Assembly: GCF_002078875.1 (NCBI RefSeq)
Contig: NC_034412.1
Location: forward strand, 81,733,575-81,797,574
Source: Numida meleagris
Taxonomy: Eukaryota; Chordata; Aves; Galliformes; Numididae
Length of the DNA stretch: 64,000 nucleotides
Direction of reading: 5' to 3'
The translations under genes were made by a program, and so were the position numbers. The first letter of the stretch is position 1. Each line of letters starts with the position of its first letter. Positions 36,701 through 51,649 of this stretch are shown in pieces. The notes beneath the pieces are model-generated. The model saw only the letters and a program-made list of their open reading frames with translations, did no database searches and was not told the DNA's origin.

Positions 36701-37729
36701 GTTGTTAGTTATCTTTTCTGGTTGTTAGCCAGCCAAGTTCAAAACAGGTCTGAAATACCTCCAAATTAAATACATGTTCTTTTAATTTAATAGCATGCTC
36801 TTGCTATTAAAAGAAAATATGAAAAGCTTAAATCAATCCATCGTCATTCTAATGAAATAGAGTGGATTTATTCTTGTTTCTCAAATAAGCAGGCCTTCAA
36901 GTACTCCATGCAAATCTGTAGAATAGCCAGATTCTCATTAGAAGCTACCCCTTTATGAAAAATATTTACAATATCTTCAGGGTAGGCCTAGAAATATCTG
37001 GCAAGGAGGAAATGGAAGTGTTAGAGATGAGTGAGCAGTCATTATTACATGACCCAGACTATTTTATTCAGGTATTCTTTGCTTCATTTATGCTTAGATT
37101 TCACATGGCAACATGGGATTATTTCAAGATAGATTAATTCTTGCTTATACCTTCTAGTAGGTTAAGGAACTGTACAAAAGTCTCCAAGCCAGTAATAAAC
37201 CTGTGACACTTTATCTTCATTGATAAACTGATCTAATCACTATTAAGGTGAATGTCCAAAGAATAAACATTTGGAATACCACTCCAGGAGTGAAGAAACA
37301 ACAACAACAAAAGACAAAAAGGTCTAACATTGCAAATCCTTTCCCCAAGTTATCATGCAAAAGATGAAATAATTATTTTCATTATTTACACGAAGCCCAG
37401 ATTTATTATAGTTGGTATTTAATGAGGCATCTTCAACTTCCAGTAAAATCGTCTAATTTGTGCTAGCAAAGCCTTTAACCCTTACCAGTGACCTCTCAGG
37501 TGCTATCAAATGCAGAAAATCTGATAGCTACTGGATGTTCAATACTCCTATGACAAAGATTATTGAACACCGTATATTACATATCCTCCATGGGATGGCA
37601 CAATCATCTCATGCAGCGTGAAAATTTTAGCATTTCAACTAAAGAAAATCTTTTGTAATTTATGAGATATTTGTATCCGACTATCCTAACTCCCAGTTTT
37701 GTCTCCTTCACCTCTTAGGAATTCATTAC

Positions 37730-38000
37730 TAAAGACATCACTCATATCATCTAGCCTGACATCCCACATGAGACAGAGCTAAAGCTGCTGTTTCTGCATC
37801 CAGGCTGATAATTCATGCTGAGCTCATCATATCCATGTAGGGTAGAGAATCTAATCTCCCACTACCAAATTTACCAGAACAGCTCCATCTTTAAACAATT
37901 TGGCTTCTATTATTTGCTAACAGAAGCCTAATTTTCACCTCAGACATAGCCATGCTACTTCATTTGTTTCAGTGTTAACGACTGGCCTTTAAATTAAATT
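37730..38000 (-). mobile_element. Possible ancient CR1/L3-like LINE relic
   Basis: Phrases in the expected order for the minus orientation of an old reptile-wide CR1/L3-type 3' region: tcatctagcctgacatccc, then gtagagaatctaatctcccac, then a degenerate tttgctaacagaagcctaattttcacctc. Divergence is high and no terminal repeat is visible, so the call is weak and the ends approximate. Confidence 0.4.
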
Positions 38001-41000
38001 GTTAAATTCTTTCCCTGGGGATTATTACCCTGATGTAGAATGAAGCAAAGAACATATCCTTTCTCAGAACCTTCATTTTGTCAGGCTTCCTGTGTTGCAA
38101 AATGAATGGATAAAATGGCAGTACTTCTTGAAATTAACTGTTGTCTAGTCCATCAAAACAACTCACAACTTACTTTTGCCATCATGTAACAGCAGAATTA
38201 GAACATTTATTCCTGACAAAAAAGGAACATGTGACAATAAATTCTTCAAAACTTTTCATAATGAATTTACCAACACTCTCTCAGCACATCTTCAGGCTTT
38301 GGTAGAAACATATGTCTCAATGTAATTAGAAGAGATTTGTCCAGTTTCAGCTTGTAATTGTCACACTTGGATGGAGTACTCAGTGGCTCCACAGTACAAG
38401 AGAGACATGGAGCTGCTGGTTCTAGTATATGTTTTAGTTGGAATAATTGTACCCACTTGTCTTGCCATTACTTAACATGCACTGGACATTTCTGTATTTG
38501 TTAAAGGTTTAGCAGAGTACCTTGTGGGAGAAGAGGAGAAGGCTGGCCTTGGGGGAGGCTCTTGGAGAAGCTGCTTGAAAATGTCTGATTTGAAAAGGAT
38601 ACTTTGAATGCTAATATCTCCCTATTTTTTTTTCTGGCCGTTTTAATGAAAGAAAAAGTTGTTATAACCTATTTTTGTCTAAGCATACAAAAAATGTATA
38701 GCAGGTATTATTTTTATTTATCACTACATAGGGTGAGATAATGTATTTCAGTTGTATCTCATGAAGATTGAAACTTCATCAGTCCTAGAGAGAACACTGT
38801 TAAATCTTTGTTATCCACTTATTGCTTAAAATTCAGTATGCAAGAGCATATTGTTTTCCCTGAAAGGAAGTGGTTTCTCTCTGTAGAGATAAATTAAATG
38901 GCATTTTCTGGAGAAATAATATCTAGCTATAAAAGTTGGTACGTATTTTTGTCTGGGTATCACTTATTCATAAATAAATTTTGACTCATTTGCCCCAACC
39001 TTTGAAGAACAATGGTTTAACATGAACATGAAATCTGTTCCTCCTCATAATGTTGGTGACTCAGTGTTTTCACCAAAAATTTTTTGCCTCTCACCCTCTC
39101 ATTAGTTTTTTATACCTGGCAGTTTGCTGTACTGTCTGAAAACAGCACACAAGCAATAGGGAAGACTGTATAGCAGAAGCAGTTCCACTAAGGAGAGGTT
39201 CTAGAAAGAAAAAGGTTCTCTACACAGAGCAAGAGGATGACCTGCAAATATTTATTTTAATCAAGTAGCATTAAGGATGCATTCTGCCCTTTAACACTTC
39301 CATTCTGGATTATTGAACAGTTTGTACTCAAACAGAATGAAGCAGACTTGAATGACCTGTAAAGGACGGGAAGATGGTCAAGAAGAGGGACTGCAAGCCT
39401 GGCATTTAGCAGTCCTGAACAAATTGAGTGAATGTAGCAGAAAAGATCAATGCCTTTTTTTCAACTTTCCTATTCCATTATTGCTGCAAGATGAAGACAA
39501 CAGAAGATAAAAACTACAGGAGGGGAGAAAGGCAGAAATATATACCTTCATTTCCCCATTGAAAGGATAAAAATTGTGATTTGAGTTTCTGAATTACAGA
39601 ATTTATCACTATCCAAATCTACTTTGAACAGTATATGTTAGGAGTATGGAGTAGAAGTTTCACTGCAAACATTTCAAATAATACATACGGAAATATATTT
39701 AATCTGTACATATCACATATTATCATTTTTTCCACAGCTGTAGCTGAAGCTAACTTTAAGAAAACATAGGAGTATAACGATGAAGAGACAAAGCATTTTT
39801 TTTCAGATGAACAGTTCTCTCACTATAAAATGCAGTTTCTGTCCAGAAAACAATATTTGAGAATTCAAGGAGATTTTATGAACAGTACTGATAAAAATTT
39901 TTAAAAAACAGATACTTTTTTAGCTGAAATTTTTATTTTGACATGCTCAAACCTGAATATTTTAACACTGTAAATTGTTATTTGAAATTATGATTTGCTG
40001 CTTGATTTTTTTTTCTTAAATATAATCAAAATGCAAAATCCTGGTACTGAATCAAATTTTTTTTGTGGAGTATCTTCCCCTTTTTTGGTAGTCACTGAAC
40101 TGGAAATGAATTAGTCACATAAATCCAGCCACCAGTTTCCTGAGGGATGTATACACAAAAGCTTTGGATATGACCTGGGGTAAGTATGGAAAGTAGGAAG
40201 TTTTTACTGTGTTGATGGTGGGAGGTTGTTGAAGTCCCCTTGGGATGAAGTCAGAAATGGATGACAAACTTCACTGTTACAAGAAAGATTATTAGTACTG
40301 AGAATTGTGTGATTCTAGTACAGGTTGCTACTAATACTGGGAAGAAACTGATATTCCTGAATACAATTGGCAGTAGATTTCATCAAACAATTTCTGAAAA
40401 ATCAAGATGTGATTCTACTGGCTATGATTTATTTGCTGTTTTATGATTTTTTTTCTAGAAAAACTAGCCAAAGAAAATACATTCATCAATATTTTTAAAC
40501 TTAGATGAAGAGAAGAAAAAACATAAGATTATTAAAGGTTTCATGAACTCAGGAAAATAGTTTGTGGACTCAGTTGATCTGAGAACTCTGATTCCTTAAA
40601 GAGAAGAAATTGTTAAGAAGGCTTTAAACTGCTGTAAGTGATCAACTTAATTTTGACCTTTTTTCTAAGGACATAAGAAAGAGCATAGATAATGCTTTCA
40701 GATCCGAATTCGTGAATAAGCATCTAAAAAACCCATGAGATGAAAGCAGAGATGCAAAACTTTGTTATGATTTATAATTGTTAACTAAAAGCAGAATGTT
40801 TATATCAGTAAAAATAAAGAACAAAAAACTAGTGGGGCTCCACTGCGAGTGAGGCGACCCTGGATTTCCCCTAGATACACTTGAAAAAAGACTACATCAT
40901 CTATGCTTGTGTGATCTTGATCACAGAGAAAAGATTAATGCAGATATTAAACTATACATTTAGGTACACATTAAAATCTAGTATATGAGAAAAAGAACCA

Positions 41001-43514
41001 GAATGATTATGGAACCACAATTCACTGTGATGAGAAAAAGAAGGTAAGATCAAAAGATGCATTGGAAAAGGTCATTTGAAGAAATTCTTGTGCTCCTTGG
41101 CTGAACAGAAATATCAAACTATTTCTATATGTTAACTTACTTCCAAGCATAACTTGCAGATGTACCTAAAGAATACTTAACATTTGCCAAAATGGATTAC
41201 AAATGGTTTTGGCAGTTTAGGGTAGGAAAAGGAAGATTATTTCATCCAGTTGAAATTGCAAATATTGCAGTTGTTCTTGTTGCTTGTTTTTGTTTGTTTG
41301 TTTTTGTTTCTAGGTAAGAAGTGAGGGCTTAACCAGATTTTCCTTGGAGTTTCAAAGACTAAGATACTTCCATGACTGAAAACAGGAATACTTTTGTTGA
41401 AATTAGAGAAATACTGGTTTTTTTTGTTTTGTTTTCTGCTGAAACTACAGACAGATCTGATTCCTCTAATGTAGGATTAGAGATCATGGAATAATTTATC
41501 TCATCACTTGAATTACTCCAATGTCCTGGTAACATTAATACTATTCACTAGTTCGGTTATGCAAAGCTATGTTTCTCATTTGAAATATGTAACTTCCACC
41601 AGCACAATGGCCCTGATTCCAAGCCAGATTATTAATTCAGTTCTAAGTAAGAGAATTCTCTGCTGGTTCTACTGCTGCGAACAGAATCATAAATATTAGG
41701 TATCTAACATATGAACATAACTGCACATAAAGTACAAAACAGGAATTTAACAGCTTGGAAAGGAATACTTCTGGTTTCTTTTATTAAGTGTATAAAGATC
41801 ATACAATCAAATGGAAACAAATACAGCTTAACCATACAGTTAGTTTGAAAAAAATTTGCGTTGTCCATGGCATCAGTGCAGCATACTTCTTTGCCACATC
41901 AGATAAATGTTTAGCTCTCTATTAACACAGTGATTAGGAATGCAAAGAACTTCACACCTGTATTTGAAATATGAAGAAAGTTGTATGAAATAGAAGACAT
42001 CTTTTATTGTATATAAACAGCAAATTAAACAATGCAAAGCATTTGCTCTCCTAATAGCATCTTTAGCCATTTCTGTTAATGCTGACTTCCCCAGAATCAG
42101 TCTTTAGCCATCTACCAAACAAATAATCCCTTTGACCAGGATTTAGATTATTAAAAGAAGAGTGAGACAGACTGGAAAAAAATGATTTTCAGACTGCTAA
42201 GGCTCCTGGATTACTTCACCCTGGAAAGTCCATTTTATCACTTCTCTCACTGTCATTTTGCAACCTCAGTCAAACAAAATAATTCCTGTAAGTTAATAAA
42301 TGCTGAATTTATATAGCGGTCTTCTCCTTGATCCTCCTCTCATTGCTCTAACTGTGGGTCCTGCACAGGCCTGCTGAGTTGTTGTGGTTTCTCTACCCTA
42401 CTGTGGTTTTTATGTATTTAAACATGCTGGTTTCTTGTACTATTAAAGTCTCTCATTGGGGCAATATTATTGTAAAGGAGTGTTGATTTAAAGAAAAGTC
42501 TTTCTGAACACAAAATTCACTGTCAGTAGCCAGCAGAAGGCAGAACAAAATACTCGACACTTTGTAGTCCGCTTGAATGCAATACTCTGATATTTTATCT
42601 AGCCCTGGAAACCTCTATGGGACCCATGAATTATAGATCACCAGTACAGAGGTTAACAGCTGGAAAAAGGATACACACTTGCCATCAGTTCTATCTGAAT
42701 CATCACATATATTTCTTGTTTGTAGCGTAGGCAAAATCCACAGTGTCTCTGTTATTTCAGTCCTTGAGGTACATGTATTGTGATACTAAAAGCAAAGACA
42801 TTCTCCACAGGGCTCCATTTATTTCAGTACGCAAAACAAGCTGTTGTTAAACAGTACTTTGCTTTTGCCTCATTGTGTGTTGTGTGGTCAGAGAAATTTC
42901 TCAGCCCCCACATTGTTTTTGCACGTTCATCATATCCCACACCAGAAGCAAAACAAATTTTGTCCTGAGATTTGCATGTTGCTTGTTGCTATAGCATCTC
43001 ATGCACTTCATAAATATTTACAGAAACTACATGAGAAGGTATTACTAATCACCACTCTGTATGCACAAAGAAATTAAGGTCTGAAGTTTTCATTAAATTC
43101 TACTTGCCCAACTTGAGATGCCTATGAACTTGACTATTATACCTTATTATGTCCTTAGTATAATACAGTGTCACACACTGCGTAGACCTGGTTGGAGTCC
43201 CACACAAGATATCCTCCCCTCTTCCAGTTTCGGTCTTCATCTCAGTGGACAATGTTTGCAGGAATCCAGTACTGTTTGAGGAACGATAATAGTAAAAAAA
43301 TCAATGATTTATCATGTCTGATTCCCATCCAGATTCAGACAGAGGAAGATACATTCTTGGCTCGCCTCTGACAAGGACTACACCCACCCTCACTGAAATT
43401 CAAGACTCTTCTTCAAGTCATGGAAGGGCAAAGTTTTTCCAAAGAGACTAAGACTTACCGCTCTCCCTTCAACAACAAAAACAGCAGCAACACAGGAAAA
43501 ATAACAAAAAAAAT

Positions 43515-43541
43515 GAAAGGAAGAAAGAAAGAAAGAAAAAA
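43515..43541 (+). repeat. Short (GAAA)n / purine tract
   Basis: gaaaggaagaaagaaagaaag followed by an A-run. Simple repeat. Confidence 0.85.
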
Positions 43542-44814
43542 GCTGCAATTCAAAATATCAAATGACTGTGAAACCACTCCCAAAAATGAAGTGTTAAATA
43601 GTCCCATACAATTTTTCTGTTTCATAGCAAATTGTGTCACCAGCACTGCCTGGAATACCAAAAATGTAGTCAGTATTCATTCCTCCTTATATAGGCAGTT
43701 CTTTTCCAGAAACTTCTACCTACTGCTCCTCAACTAATCATGGTACCCATCTCAATCTCACGCCTGCTGTGAAGTGTCTTACCTCATTCTATCTTCATCC
43801 ATTCCTTTGGTTTCCTCTTACAAGATGTCCTGGTAGCAAGAGGAAAAAAGGACATCAAACTGCTGAGCAGAAATAATCAGATTTTGGGTGAAAGAGGGTA
43901 TATAGTGTAAAACAGATATTTGCTTTTGCCTACAAATATATATATATTTTTCTGTAGATTCAAAACCAGTAAGGATGACATTAGTTCTTATGAGTAAAGG
44001 ATCCCAGCTGTTATAACTGATAAGCAAAGAGTGGCATTAGAAGGACAATGGAACTAAAATAAGAACTCAATAACTGGCAGACAATAAGGAAGAGAGACCA
44101 AGCAAGTAGCTGGAAGAGAAGACGTAGTTTTTTTGAATGGAGCTTTTCAGAAAGAAAAAGACATAGAAAGTGGGTGCTCAAGTGAGCAACTGGCTAGCAT
44201 GAGGGAAGAAGGCTGCTGAGCAATGCTGCAATGCTATGCAGTCACAGGAGGTACACTGAATGGGCTGCCACCTCCCATTAGTTATCTTTTCAGCCTATGA
44301 AAAGCTGTTTTGTTACAATTTGTACTGCCCATTTCAAACAAGCTGAAGTCAGCAAACTCTGTAAGTAAGCAGTTATTTTCATTTTTATTCTTCATGTAAG
44401 ATTACAGAACATTGAATAAATATTATGCAACTTAATTCCATTTTTTTCATGCTTAAATGTAATTCTTACCTGCTTTGCTTACTAGAAGTGTTTGGCACTT
44501 GTATCACAGAAGGATGTAAACTCATAACAGGGTGATTTCTTGGCCTCACGAAAGTTGTGCTAAAACTGTTGTCTTTCCAGAGACTAGGACTTCATCAGAG
44601 TATTTAGTTTAATTTCTAACTGTTGTTTACATTTCTATGCATTTAAGACATTTCACTAGTATAGAAATCTCCTATAAAAAAATTCCATGGTAGTAAGTCT
44701 TTCACACTCCAAATCTTTATTTTAAATGGAAGCTTGATAAGAAACGACTTTAATGCCATAAAATGAAATGGAATGAAAAAATATATGTAGAAAGAAATAC
44801 TAAAACATGAAAGG

Positions 44815-45502
44815 ACTGAGCATAGACCTGTTGAAAAAGACCTGAGGGTACTGGTGGATGGCAAGCTGGACATGAGCCAACAATGTGCCCTCACAGCCCA
44901 GAAAGCCAACTGTATCCTGGGCTGCATCAAAAGAAGCGTGGCCAGCAGGGGGAGGGAGGTGATCCTGACCCAATACTCTGTGCTGGTGAGACCTCACCTG
45001 GAGTACTGCATCCAGATGTGGAGTCCTCAGTACAGGAGAAACACAGATCTGTTGGAGCACATCCAGAGGAGGGCCACAAAAATGATCCAAGGAATGGAAC
45101 AGCTCTCCCACAAGGATGGGATGAGAGAGCTGGGGCTATTCAGCCTGGAGAAGAGAAAGGTTCCAGGGAGACCTGATAGTGGACTTTCAGTATCTGAAGG
45201 GGAGCTACAGGAAAGAAGGGGACAGACTCTTTAGCAGGGCCTGTGGTGACAGAACAAGGGCAAATGGCTTCAAGCTAAAAGAGAGTGGATTTAAGTTGGA
45301 TATAAGGAAAAAGTCCTTTACAGTGAGGGTGGTGAGGCACTGGAACAGGTTGCTCAGAGATGTGGTTGATGCCCCTTCCTTGGACACTTTCAAGGTGTAG
45401 CTGGATCAGACTGTGGGCAACCTGTTCCTGTTCATTGCAGGGGATTTAGACTAGATGACCTTTAAAGGTCCCATCCAACTCTAAGGATTCTAGGATTCTA
45501 TG
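44815..45502 (+). mobile_element. CR1 LINE, 5'-truncated, with C-terminal ORF2 and 3' end
   Basis: About 690 bases. The open frame at 44854-45234 encodes the end of the CR1 reverse transcriptase polyprotein: [20 protein letters not shown], then [19 protein letters not shown], both typical of non-LTR LINE C-termini; a frameshift follows and the sequence continues into the 3' region (GDRTRANGFKLKESGF, and RHWNRLLRDVVDAPSLDTFK). The 3' end carries a degenerate octamer, ggattctaggattcta. Too short and too broken to be active. Confidence 0.93.
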
Positions 45503-46800
45503 GAGTAATGCTAAAATGTTTTAATAATTTCAAAACCTTATGAAGGCCACAGCATAATTTTCAGCCAAAATATTTCTAAAACTGGCAGCCCACAACAACC
45601 CTGGAACACCCACGTGGAAACATGGTTTTAATTTTGGAATAAATATTTTGTCCTCACAAACAGAAGTGTTTTCTTAACATAGAATAAGAGCCTGAATAGA
45701 GGAAGTTAGGCATTCTTGTTGTGCAATTAAAAATTAATCACGCAGAGCTACAATCAAAGTGATTTCATTTGAAAAGTTTAGAAAAACATTTCAGAAAATG
45801 CAATGTATAAAGTGAATTCTATTCTAAATCTCTTTAAGCAGGGGATTTAGTTTTCCAAGGATCATTTATCTGATGATTGTATGTTTGATCAACTACAAGG
45901 GTGAACCTACTGAATGTGGACCTCCAGACTTCATGATTTCAAAATCACAGCAAATGAAATGTGTGGCTTTTTCAGTGTTCTGTGTAATGAGAAATACCAC
46001 CAAGAGTAAAGCCTCAGAACACTACAAAGGAGGTCTTGCTCAAACTACAGAAGCATCTTAAGAAGAATGGCTATTTTAACAAGTTCTAAACTGTTCCTTA
46101 CCTATGCCACCTCACTTAATCTTTAGCAAAAAATTAGGATTAGCTTTCAGCCCTTTGTTATGTCCTGTGGTTGAGGAGGACAAATCAGAAGTCCTAGAGC
46201 CCAGTCAAATTGTGTTTCATGAAATGAAGCAAAGCACTTGAACAAGTAGAAGATAGTAAGAGTCTTTTATCATCTTTTTAGCTTCAAACACATTAAAGAA
46301 CAGCACCTCTTTCACACATCCTTCCTGTCATTAACGTTTTGTATTTTGCAGATCTTGGAACATGGAAAGCATGTTTCTGTCTTCTCATAGCCCATGAAAA
46401 CAGGTATTTTCTTTCCGCGCAATAAGCACAGCAAATAAATTAATAATATTAAATATATATCTCTAAGCAGCAACATCAGTTGCTGAATCTTATTCTTCAT
46501 CTTTCTGTACTATGGCTTTTCTAGAGGAGAAAAAATTATCCATTTCTATTTCATGTGTTCCCTCTGATCTATTCCAAGTGGGGCACTGCACTAGTTTATG
46601 CGATACAAATGTTTGGTAACAAGTTTGCAAACTGTATACCAAAAATGTTTAGAAAAAGCCAACAGCAGTGGTTTGGAGTAAGGAGAAATGTACATGACGA
46701 ATGGTTGAAAAGATTGTCTACATAGAAAATAGCGTATATAAAGGCTATAATAGAGCAGGAAAAAAAAAAAGGCAGTGATTAAGACAAAATGGGGATCTAA
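45503..46800. other. Intergenic DNA, nothing recognised
   Basis: AT-rich sequence between a CR1 copy and a G-rich block. Frames are at most 62 codons and look random. Confidence 0.7.
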
Positions 46801-47760
46801 ACTCTCCTTCAGTCTAATCCATCATGGTTCTCTCTCATGCCCCCATGGTGCCAGGATGTTGGGTTGTGTGATAGAAAGCTGGAGCACAGGGACAAAACAG
46901 TGGGCTGGAGGGTTGAGAAAACAGGACAGGACAACCCAGTAACCTAACTGGAGAAACATGCCTGTCCCAGGAGAGTGTTGGCTCCATGGGTGGAGGTGAC
47001 ATCTATCAGGACAGACCACTGGAAAGGCTCTTCAGAGCACTTTAGTGGACCTGAGGGGGATTACTGCCTATAGGATATTTCGGGATGCAAAGAGGAGCAG
47101 TTCAAGACTTCTTATGGAAGGTCCAAAGGTAAGAAAAGGGAGGATTCATGGTGATTGGGAGAGGAAAAAACATGGGAAAAAAGAGGGAAAAAATGATTAA
47201 AAAAATACGTGCAAACAGGTCAGTACACTTGCTGTGGCTATGCCCTGATCCTGATTATTTACATTAAATCCCATCCAGCTTTTTTCCCAGGTGAGGAGAC
47301 ATCTATTTTCTGTGTAAGTATGGGGGGGTGGGTCTCAGTGCCACCACCTGGAGCGGGACCACAGGTCATAAGGGCCACTGCACTGTTGTAGAAGCTGGAG
47401 TGCATGCACCTTTTGTGTGTACATGTATCAGTGTGTAATTACTAACCTGTATCAGGACAGACTAACTGGTGTACAAGAAGCTTGGGAGCCTGATGTTGGA
47501 GTGGCCACAAGTCCAAGCTGGATACTGGAGTGTTTGAGGGACAAAAGGCTACTGCAAGACCAAGCTAGGAAGTCCAAGGCAGTTGCTGGAGAGACTCCAG
47601 GGTTTGAGGTTGGCTACTGCCAAGTTCTTAGGTCTACCAGGAAGACTTATTTGTGCATATTTGTGGATGAGGCAACTGCAAAGAAACTTTGCTATTGACT
47701 AGAGTGGGGCACGTGGAGATGGGGCAGCTTTGCCTGCTGTGAGCTGTGGGATTTGTCAGC
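46800..47760. other. G-richer anonymous block, possible unclassified repeat
   Basis: About 950 bases with a composition unlike the AT-rich flanks. It has a G-run (tatgggggggtgggtctcag near 47320), a string of cctggagcgggacc-type phrases and a 93-codon plus-strand frame (47417-47698). The texture suggests an inserted element such as an LTR or internal ERV piece, but I see no terminal repeats, primer-binding site or recognisable protein motif. Treated as unclassified. Confidence 0.35.
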
Positions 47761-50700
47761 TCTTAGTAAGTTCCATAATCGATTTTTCAAAGGCAGCAAA
47801 AAATCTAAAATAAAAATATTTCTGTCCCATGTTTTTCTGGACAAAATTATTAACACAAACAGCATGTTTTACTTGTTGATTTATCTCAATAACTGTATTC
47901 TGCTCTGTCTTTTTTCTGGTACTGCATTTCATATTCTTATACTGAATTATCCTCTGTATGTCATTGTATTTTAACATCTTTAGATTCATAATGCTCTAAC
48001 ATTATGCAAAATACTAGAGTTGTTTCTAAAAAGAAACCAGTATTTACCTCTTAATGTTGCTTTTATTTATGATCGTTGTACCTGTATCTGACATTCTGAA
48101 TCTCTTTATGGCATAAATTAGCAATATAATTTTAAAAACTGAAAGCTGCTCTGGAGCTTTTCAGAGGAGATCACATTTACTTTACAGTTGCTTGTTAATT
48201 GCTTTAGTGCCTAAGGATGTACAACATATGTCCTGCAAAGAGACACCCATATGGTTGTACAGTGTATGTCCTGGCACTCTGTTGCCACAGACTAGAAAAC
48301 AGACTTCTGTTTAAAATGCATGGCTCAGTATATGATTGAAGGTGTGACATATAAAGGATTATAACTGACAACATTGAAGCCCTACACCTGTCACAGCGCT
48401 GTGTTAGGAGGATACGTACTCTGCTTTGCTGAGAAAGGGAGAGAAGATTGCCTTCAGTGAAGAAACAATTAAAAGATGCTTTATAATTTATAGTACAGGG
48501 AGGGTTTCCTTCTGAACTGACTGTTTTATTTGTGTTAGTGTGACTCAGCTACAGCTCAATTTGAGTTCAAGTGTTATAAAGAATTAGTAGTGGAAAAAGT
48601 GAAAGGGCATTAACTGGCCACATGGAAGCAGATTTGAAAAGGAAATAGAGCTTTTAAGGCAGCAGAGAGGTGACTAAATAGATTTTGTTAAAGTATCTAT
48701 GTTTTAGATGCCTAAAAGCATTAAATCGTCTGGCTATTAGCCTCTCCATTTATTGATGAGTATTTTGGATGTACTTGATTATTCAGAAAAATGCACTAGT
48801 ATGCACAACCCTCAAATTCAGCAGTCATTGCAAATGACCATCTTAAACTAAGGCAAATCTATTTCAACAGAATAATTGTACTCTATATCTCAACTATACT
48901 CCAGATTTCTCTTGCTTAGCTTTAACTTTCTCAGTGAAATACTTAGGTAATGAACTGGTCCAAGGAAAAGTTTAGTCTCACCTAACTTCAGCTACTTACT
49001 GGAGCCTGAGATGGTCATGCAGACAGATAAGCATCTCTAGAACAGGAAACATCCCTCACACCTTAAAGATCTCTCTTAGTATGAAAAGAATCACCCTCTA
49101 GAGATGTTCAGCTCTTTTCAGTGACTGACTAGTTACTTAGTAAGAGATTTCTCTCATTTAAATTTAGACAGCCAGTTTACAACCCTGGTGTTTCTAAATA
49201 GTTAATAAAAAGTGAAAGACACCTCTTCAGAGTGAATCATCCTATGTGAAACCTGAGTCATTCTTCAAGGGTGTCTTTCTTCATTGACTATAGAGGAAGT
49301 GTAGGAGTACTCCTACACTGGAATCATCTCTTACCTCAGGTATTTGGTTGAAATGCTTATGTGAGATTAATTAAGGTTTGTGTGACATTTGACAGCACCC
49401 TGAGTACTGAAGTACCTCTTTCTCCTCTAGGTTACACTATCTTCCATACCACCATCCTTATTTTTTTTGCTTACAAAAAGTACAAGAGAACATGACAGAA
49501 TTAATTTCTCCTGTTTAATTTTCTCCATTGCTGTAAATTTCACCAGGTAGCTTGTATCTATAACAAATTAACTCTACAATGTTCAATTTGAATTGGGGCT
49601 GGGTGGCTGAAAATCACAAACAATGTCACAATGTAATAGTGAAGCAAATAATTTCAAAATTCTACAGTTCACTCACAAAACTAGATTGTTTTTTATCTTT
49701 TGTACTGTCCTGATAGCTACAGTAATTTGCTAATTGAAGACCTGGAGAACTGCAGAATTAGAAATTTTTATTGTAAATGCTTCCTTTAAAATTCCATGTA
49801 GAAAATTGAATCACTCCAAAACATTTTCATCTTAAATATCCAGAATTTTAAAAATAACGTATCTAATATAATTCAGAGAACTGTATCAGAACAGACAAGT
49901 CAGTAAGAGACTTTTAAGAGAACGATGAATTCAATCATCAAGTAATAGTCTTCTTAGCGTCTTTGTTACAGTTTTTCTACATTAGTATTTCTTAGAACTA
50001 ATTCTCTTCAGCTTTATTGATATGCTCCAAGTCAAAATGTATTTCTTTTCCTTCAAAAAATAAACTCATGTGTCATGTTAGTCATATAAATGACTCAGTC
50101 ATACACAGATAGTGTTATGGTCACTCTGCTGTGTTAAAATTGGAATTTTTCCTCTTTCAGACAACTCTGACAAAATAATCCTTCCTTACTCTACTATTTG
50201 TTGCTTTTACACAACATCTCTCTTTTCATTTCTTCTGTTACATAAAAAAAACATCAATTCGCTCTTCAGAAAGCCTCATTTGTCTCTAGATACAGTCATT
50301 TACTGATGTAATACCTATCTGTAAAGTATTTTTGTTCTTTTAATTTTCCACTTCATATCATTTGTGAAGTCTTTGCCAGATGGTATCATGAAAATCAGTT
50401 GTTTAGCAGAAATTCATAGGAACAGGTACCAAGAACATCCTCTTGAAAATGCTCAGAAGAAGCTTCTCATACAAGCAGATTATTTCATCACTGCATTACT
50501 GAATTCTTGCACTGCACTCTGAGCCATATGGTCATACCTAGTGCTAGACATAAGGTTTCTAGGAATCTCAACTAGCTCAGTAAGGACGCTAGAAGCACAT
50601 GGGGTTCAGTATTTGTTGGTTCAACACTTAGCCAGTGCAAAGCAAACTATCCTTATACCTTTCCTGCTGGAGCAACTGTTGTCACCCAAGAATCTTAGCT

Positions 50701-51649
50701 GGGCAATGAGCATACATGGTTATGAGCCCCTGAGCCTTCTGTTTATTCCAGCAGACTCCTGCATGAAGTAAGGAGGTGGGTGGTTTAAACTGCATGTCCC
50801 ATGGATATTTTTCTTCTCAAAAAATGTTCTACTTAACTTATATTTCAAAGGAAATATTTGTGATTATTTTCAAACCGAGTGCTGCTTTGATATTTTGCAG
50901 TGATTTCATGATGTAATTTTTTTTTAAGCTCAGAAGGATTATTTCTGTTTTAATAATTTTTGGTTCACTATCCTGACACTATCACAAATTAACATTTTTG
51001 TCAAGGGTCACTATAAAGAGCAGAACAGGGTTTTAGAAATACTGACATCAAAAAAAGTCAGCAGTAAACAAATGTTACCCACTTACCGTGCGATTTTTGC
51101 TGCTGTTTTAAATTAAGATTTAAACTAAAGAACAGTGAAATACAGATAAACAGAGTTCATACATGACAATAATATATTTATGTCCACTTAGTCAGTATAT
51201 GCATTCAGAATAGACAATTTTTACCTTGACTGCCACTAGCAGGTGGCTGGTTTACTTCAGAAGAAATGTAATGTTATTTAGTTCAAGTCAGAGATTTACT
51301 TTCAAAGCTGGTCCTGAATAGCTTTCAGGACAAAAAAAAAAAATCTGCATAGAAGATACTTCAGTGCAAAAGAAGTATAGACTTACAGATTAAACTTTCT
51401 TCAGGCTAAATTGCTTTGACTTATATAAGGCAAATAAATACCAGTATATTTGTGTGTGTGCGTATCTCACAGTCAACTGGTTTAGTCACAGAAGTTAGTA
51501 CAGAATTTTGTCATTCATAGTATTTTCCACTCATTTTATTTCCTTTTTTCTTATTTATCCAACTCAAGATGGCTCAATATCTCTATATTTAATCACATTT
51601 TGCAGTACTTTCTCTCTTTTGTTTACAGCATTTGTGGTACTATTAATAG
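47761..51649. other. Intergenic DNA, nothing recognised
   Basis: About 3.9 kb of AT-rich sequence. No repeat family, RNA gene or convincing frame was seen; the frames present are at most 77 codons. Confidence 0.7.

Larger units (their letters stand above)
34076..44814. other. Upstream intergenic DNA, no gene recognised
   Basis: About 10.7 kb of AT-rich sequence upstream of the SLIT2 promoter. Open frames are short (125 codons at most) and lack family resemblance, splice context or codon bias. A possible ancient CR1/L3-like relic (37730-38000) and a GAAA tract (43515-43541) are the only features I can name. Confidence 0.7.

Noticed and set aside
44800..45111. Minus-strand frame over the CR1 copy at 44815-45502
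   Set aside because: Antisense shadow of the plus-strand CR1 ORF2 remnant.
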